In this document: positions 51,679 through 52,776 of the stretch, piece after piece
How positions within the stretch are numbered: position 1 is the first letter of the stretch
Layout: each line of letters opens with the position of its first letter
Source: Candidatus Staskawiczbacteria bacterium
GTDB taxonomy: Bacteria; Patescibacteriota; Minisyncoccia; Minisyncoccales; Staskawiczbacteraceae
Reading direction: 5' to 3'
Length of the DNA: 52,776 nt
Assembly (NCBI GenBank): GCA_943357015.1
Contig: CALRFZ010000001.1
Coordinates: forward strand, 1-52,776
Translations under genes and position numbers: made by a program
The notes under the pieces: model-generated
The model's database searches: none
What the model was told of the DNA's origin: nothing
The model's input: only the letters and a program-made list of their open reading frames with translations

Positions 51679-52776
51679 ATGCCGTTTTTTCACAAAATTC
51701 ATTGTAAGTACAAAGGTGTCAAAGGATTTATCACTGCCTACCAAGATGGGGTAAGATGGCAGTATATGATTACACAAAAAGCACAAAAGAAATTTAAAGC
51801 ACTCGTATTTTGGGAAAATCATGGCTTAAAGGCAACAATAGATGCCTTTGGAGTAAAAAGATCAACCTTGTTTGAGTGGCAAAGTAAATTCAATAAAGGG
51901 GGTAAAAAGCCCGAAGCTCTCAACGAAAAGAAAACTACACCCAAAACAAAAAGAAAGAGAATCTGGCCGTTTGAAATTCGTCAAAAGATCAAACAAATCC
52001 GTCGCAATCCAGTTTGCCCTAACCTTGGGCCAGAAAAGATTTTTCCTTTATTGCAGGTGTTTTGCAAAGAGCAAAACCTCATATGTCCCAGCTCTGCCAC
52101 CATCACCCGCATCATCGCCGATGACCCTGAAAAGATGCGCATATTCCCACAGCATGTATCTTATTTTGGCAAGATTAAAAAAGCCAATCGAAAAAAGGTT
52201 CTCCGCAAGCCAAAACACCTGCGCCCCGAGTATCCGGGCCACCTGATTGCCCTAGACACCATTGAAAAATTCATCGACGGCACGCGTCGCTACATTATTA
52301 CTTTTGAAGATATTTACAATCGATTTTCTTTTGCTTGGGCCACTACCAGTCATGCGTCCAAAGCCGCCGAGGAGTTTTTTGGTCTTTGTCAGAAAGCTTT
52401 TCCTTATTCGTTTAATTTTCTTTGGGTACTGACCGATAACGGTTCGGAATTTAAAAAACATTTTTCAGAAAAACTGAGAGAACTTCATTTAACTCACTAC
52501 CACACTTATCCTCGCACACCCAAAATGAATGCTCACGTGGAACGATTCAATCGCACCATTCAAGATGATTGGATTGATTGGCATATCCAAGATTTAAAAG
52601 ATCCTAATGTTTTTAACCGAGACCTAATGGATTATCTGATTTTTTACAACACCAAGCGAGTGCACTTTGCTTTCCAAAACAAACTCTCTCCAGTACAATT
52701 TATGATACAATGGCAAGAAAGCCGACCAGTTATTTTTAATCCAATCGAAAAGTCCAGAAGTGGGTGGGGTTATACA
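51679..52776 (+). CDS. DDE transposase/integrase (rve domain), truncated by window edge
   Basis: Reading from ATG 51679 gives 366 codons open to the window end. The N-terminal helix-turn-helix is ATIDAFGVKRSTLFEWQSKF. The rve integrase core shows LIALDTIEKFIDGTRRY (first Asp), VLTDNGSEFKKH (second Asp) and MNAHVERFNRTIQDDWIDW (Glu), the DDE triad. It ends KRVHFAFQNKLSPVQFMIQW, which is typical of IS481/IS3-like elements. The stop, and the right inverted repeat if present, lie outside the window. The 111-base gap after the RT gene holds no gene. Confidence 0.9.
   Translation, partial: MPFFHKIHCKYKGVKGFITAYQDGVRWQYMITQKAQKKFKALVFWENHGLKATIDAFGVKRSTLFEWQSKFNKGGKKPEALNEKKTTPKTKRKRIWPFEIRQKIKQIRRNPVCPNLGPEKIFPLLQVFCKEQNLICPSSATITRIIADDPEKMRIFPQHVSYFGKIKKANRKKVLRKPKHLRPEYPGHLIALDTIEKFIDGTRRYIITFEDIYNRFSFAWATTSHASKAAEEFFGLCQKAFPYSFNFLWVLTDNGSEFKKHFSEKLRELHLTHYHTYPRTPKMNAHVERFNRTIQDDWIDWHIQDLKDPNVFNRDLMDYLIFYNTKRVHFAFQNKLSPVQFMIQWQESRPVIFNPIEKSRSGWGYT

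Overview
The window is AT-rich bacterial DNA with short intergenic gaps, many 4-base ATGA overlaps and slightly shortened housekeeping proteins (SecA, PGK). A large T4SS-type ATPase sits beside a membrane partner, and a sigma-region-4/HARE-HTH protein is present. Together these suggest a member of the Candidate Phyla Radiation (Patescibacteria, Parcubacteria-like). The lineage is inferred from gene content and style, not from a marker search.

Bases 1-19236 hold a surface-polysaccharide locus. A minus-strand operon (1-4917) carries glycosyltransferases, RfbC, an FkbM methyltransferase and a sugar epimerase. A second minus-strand pair (5878-8512) carries a fused cytidylyltransferase/dehydratase and a GT-D-type protein. 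A plus-strand run (8584-19236) carries GT4 enzymes, a polytopic membrane protein, a WecA/MraY-type initiating transferase, a DegT aminotransferase and a CapD/PglF-type dehydratase. Two compositionally distinct genes, a NUDIX hydrolase (5055) and a PP2C-like phosphatase (15267), sit inside this locus and each ends in its own terminator. A four-helix-bundle gene at 12165 is frameshifted.

Bases 19307-45305 are core genes: a secreted metallopeptidase with a peptidoglycan-binding domain, murB, hpf, secA, a CAP-domain protein, a phosphodiesterase, secD/secF, a sigma4/HARE regulator, a T4SS-like membrane protein plus ATPase, pgk, a DHH phosphoesterase, RNase HI, the RNase P RNA (with a consensus promoter and a terminator), murJ, lepA, small membrane proteins, a BaiN/HI0933 flavoprotein, dinB and a DUF2914-type protein.

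Bases 45469-46409 hold three tRNAs (a divergent initiator Met, Met-CAT, Asp-GTC) with palindromic elements. They are followed by a large serine recombinase on the minus strand.

Bases 47919-51567 form the most remarkable part, a complete diversity-generating retroelement (DGR). It has two paralogous target genes (VP1 48105-48752, VP2 49051-49662), each ending in a 137-base variable repeat. A 137-base template repeat (50029-50165) is preceded by a potentially structured segment and followed by its own terminator. An Avd-type accessory gene lies convergent on the minus strand, and a DGR-type reverse transcriptase follows. Against the template, VP1 differs at 15 positions and VP2 at 23. All 38 substitutions fall on template adenines, and every non-adenine position is identical in all three copies. 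The two targets are much richer in G+C than the RT and avd genes, share a conserved 5' leader and lack a visible signal peptide. A DDE transposase running off the right edge (51679-52776) follows.
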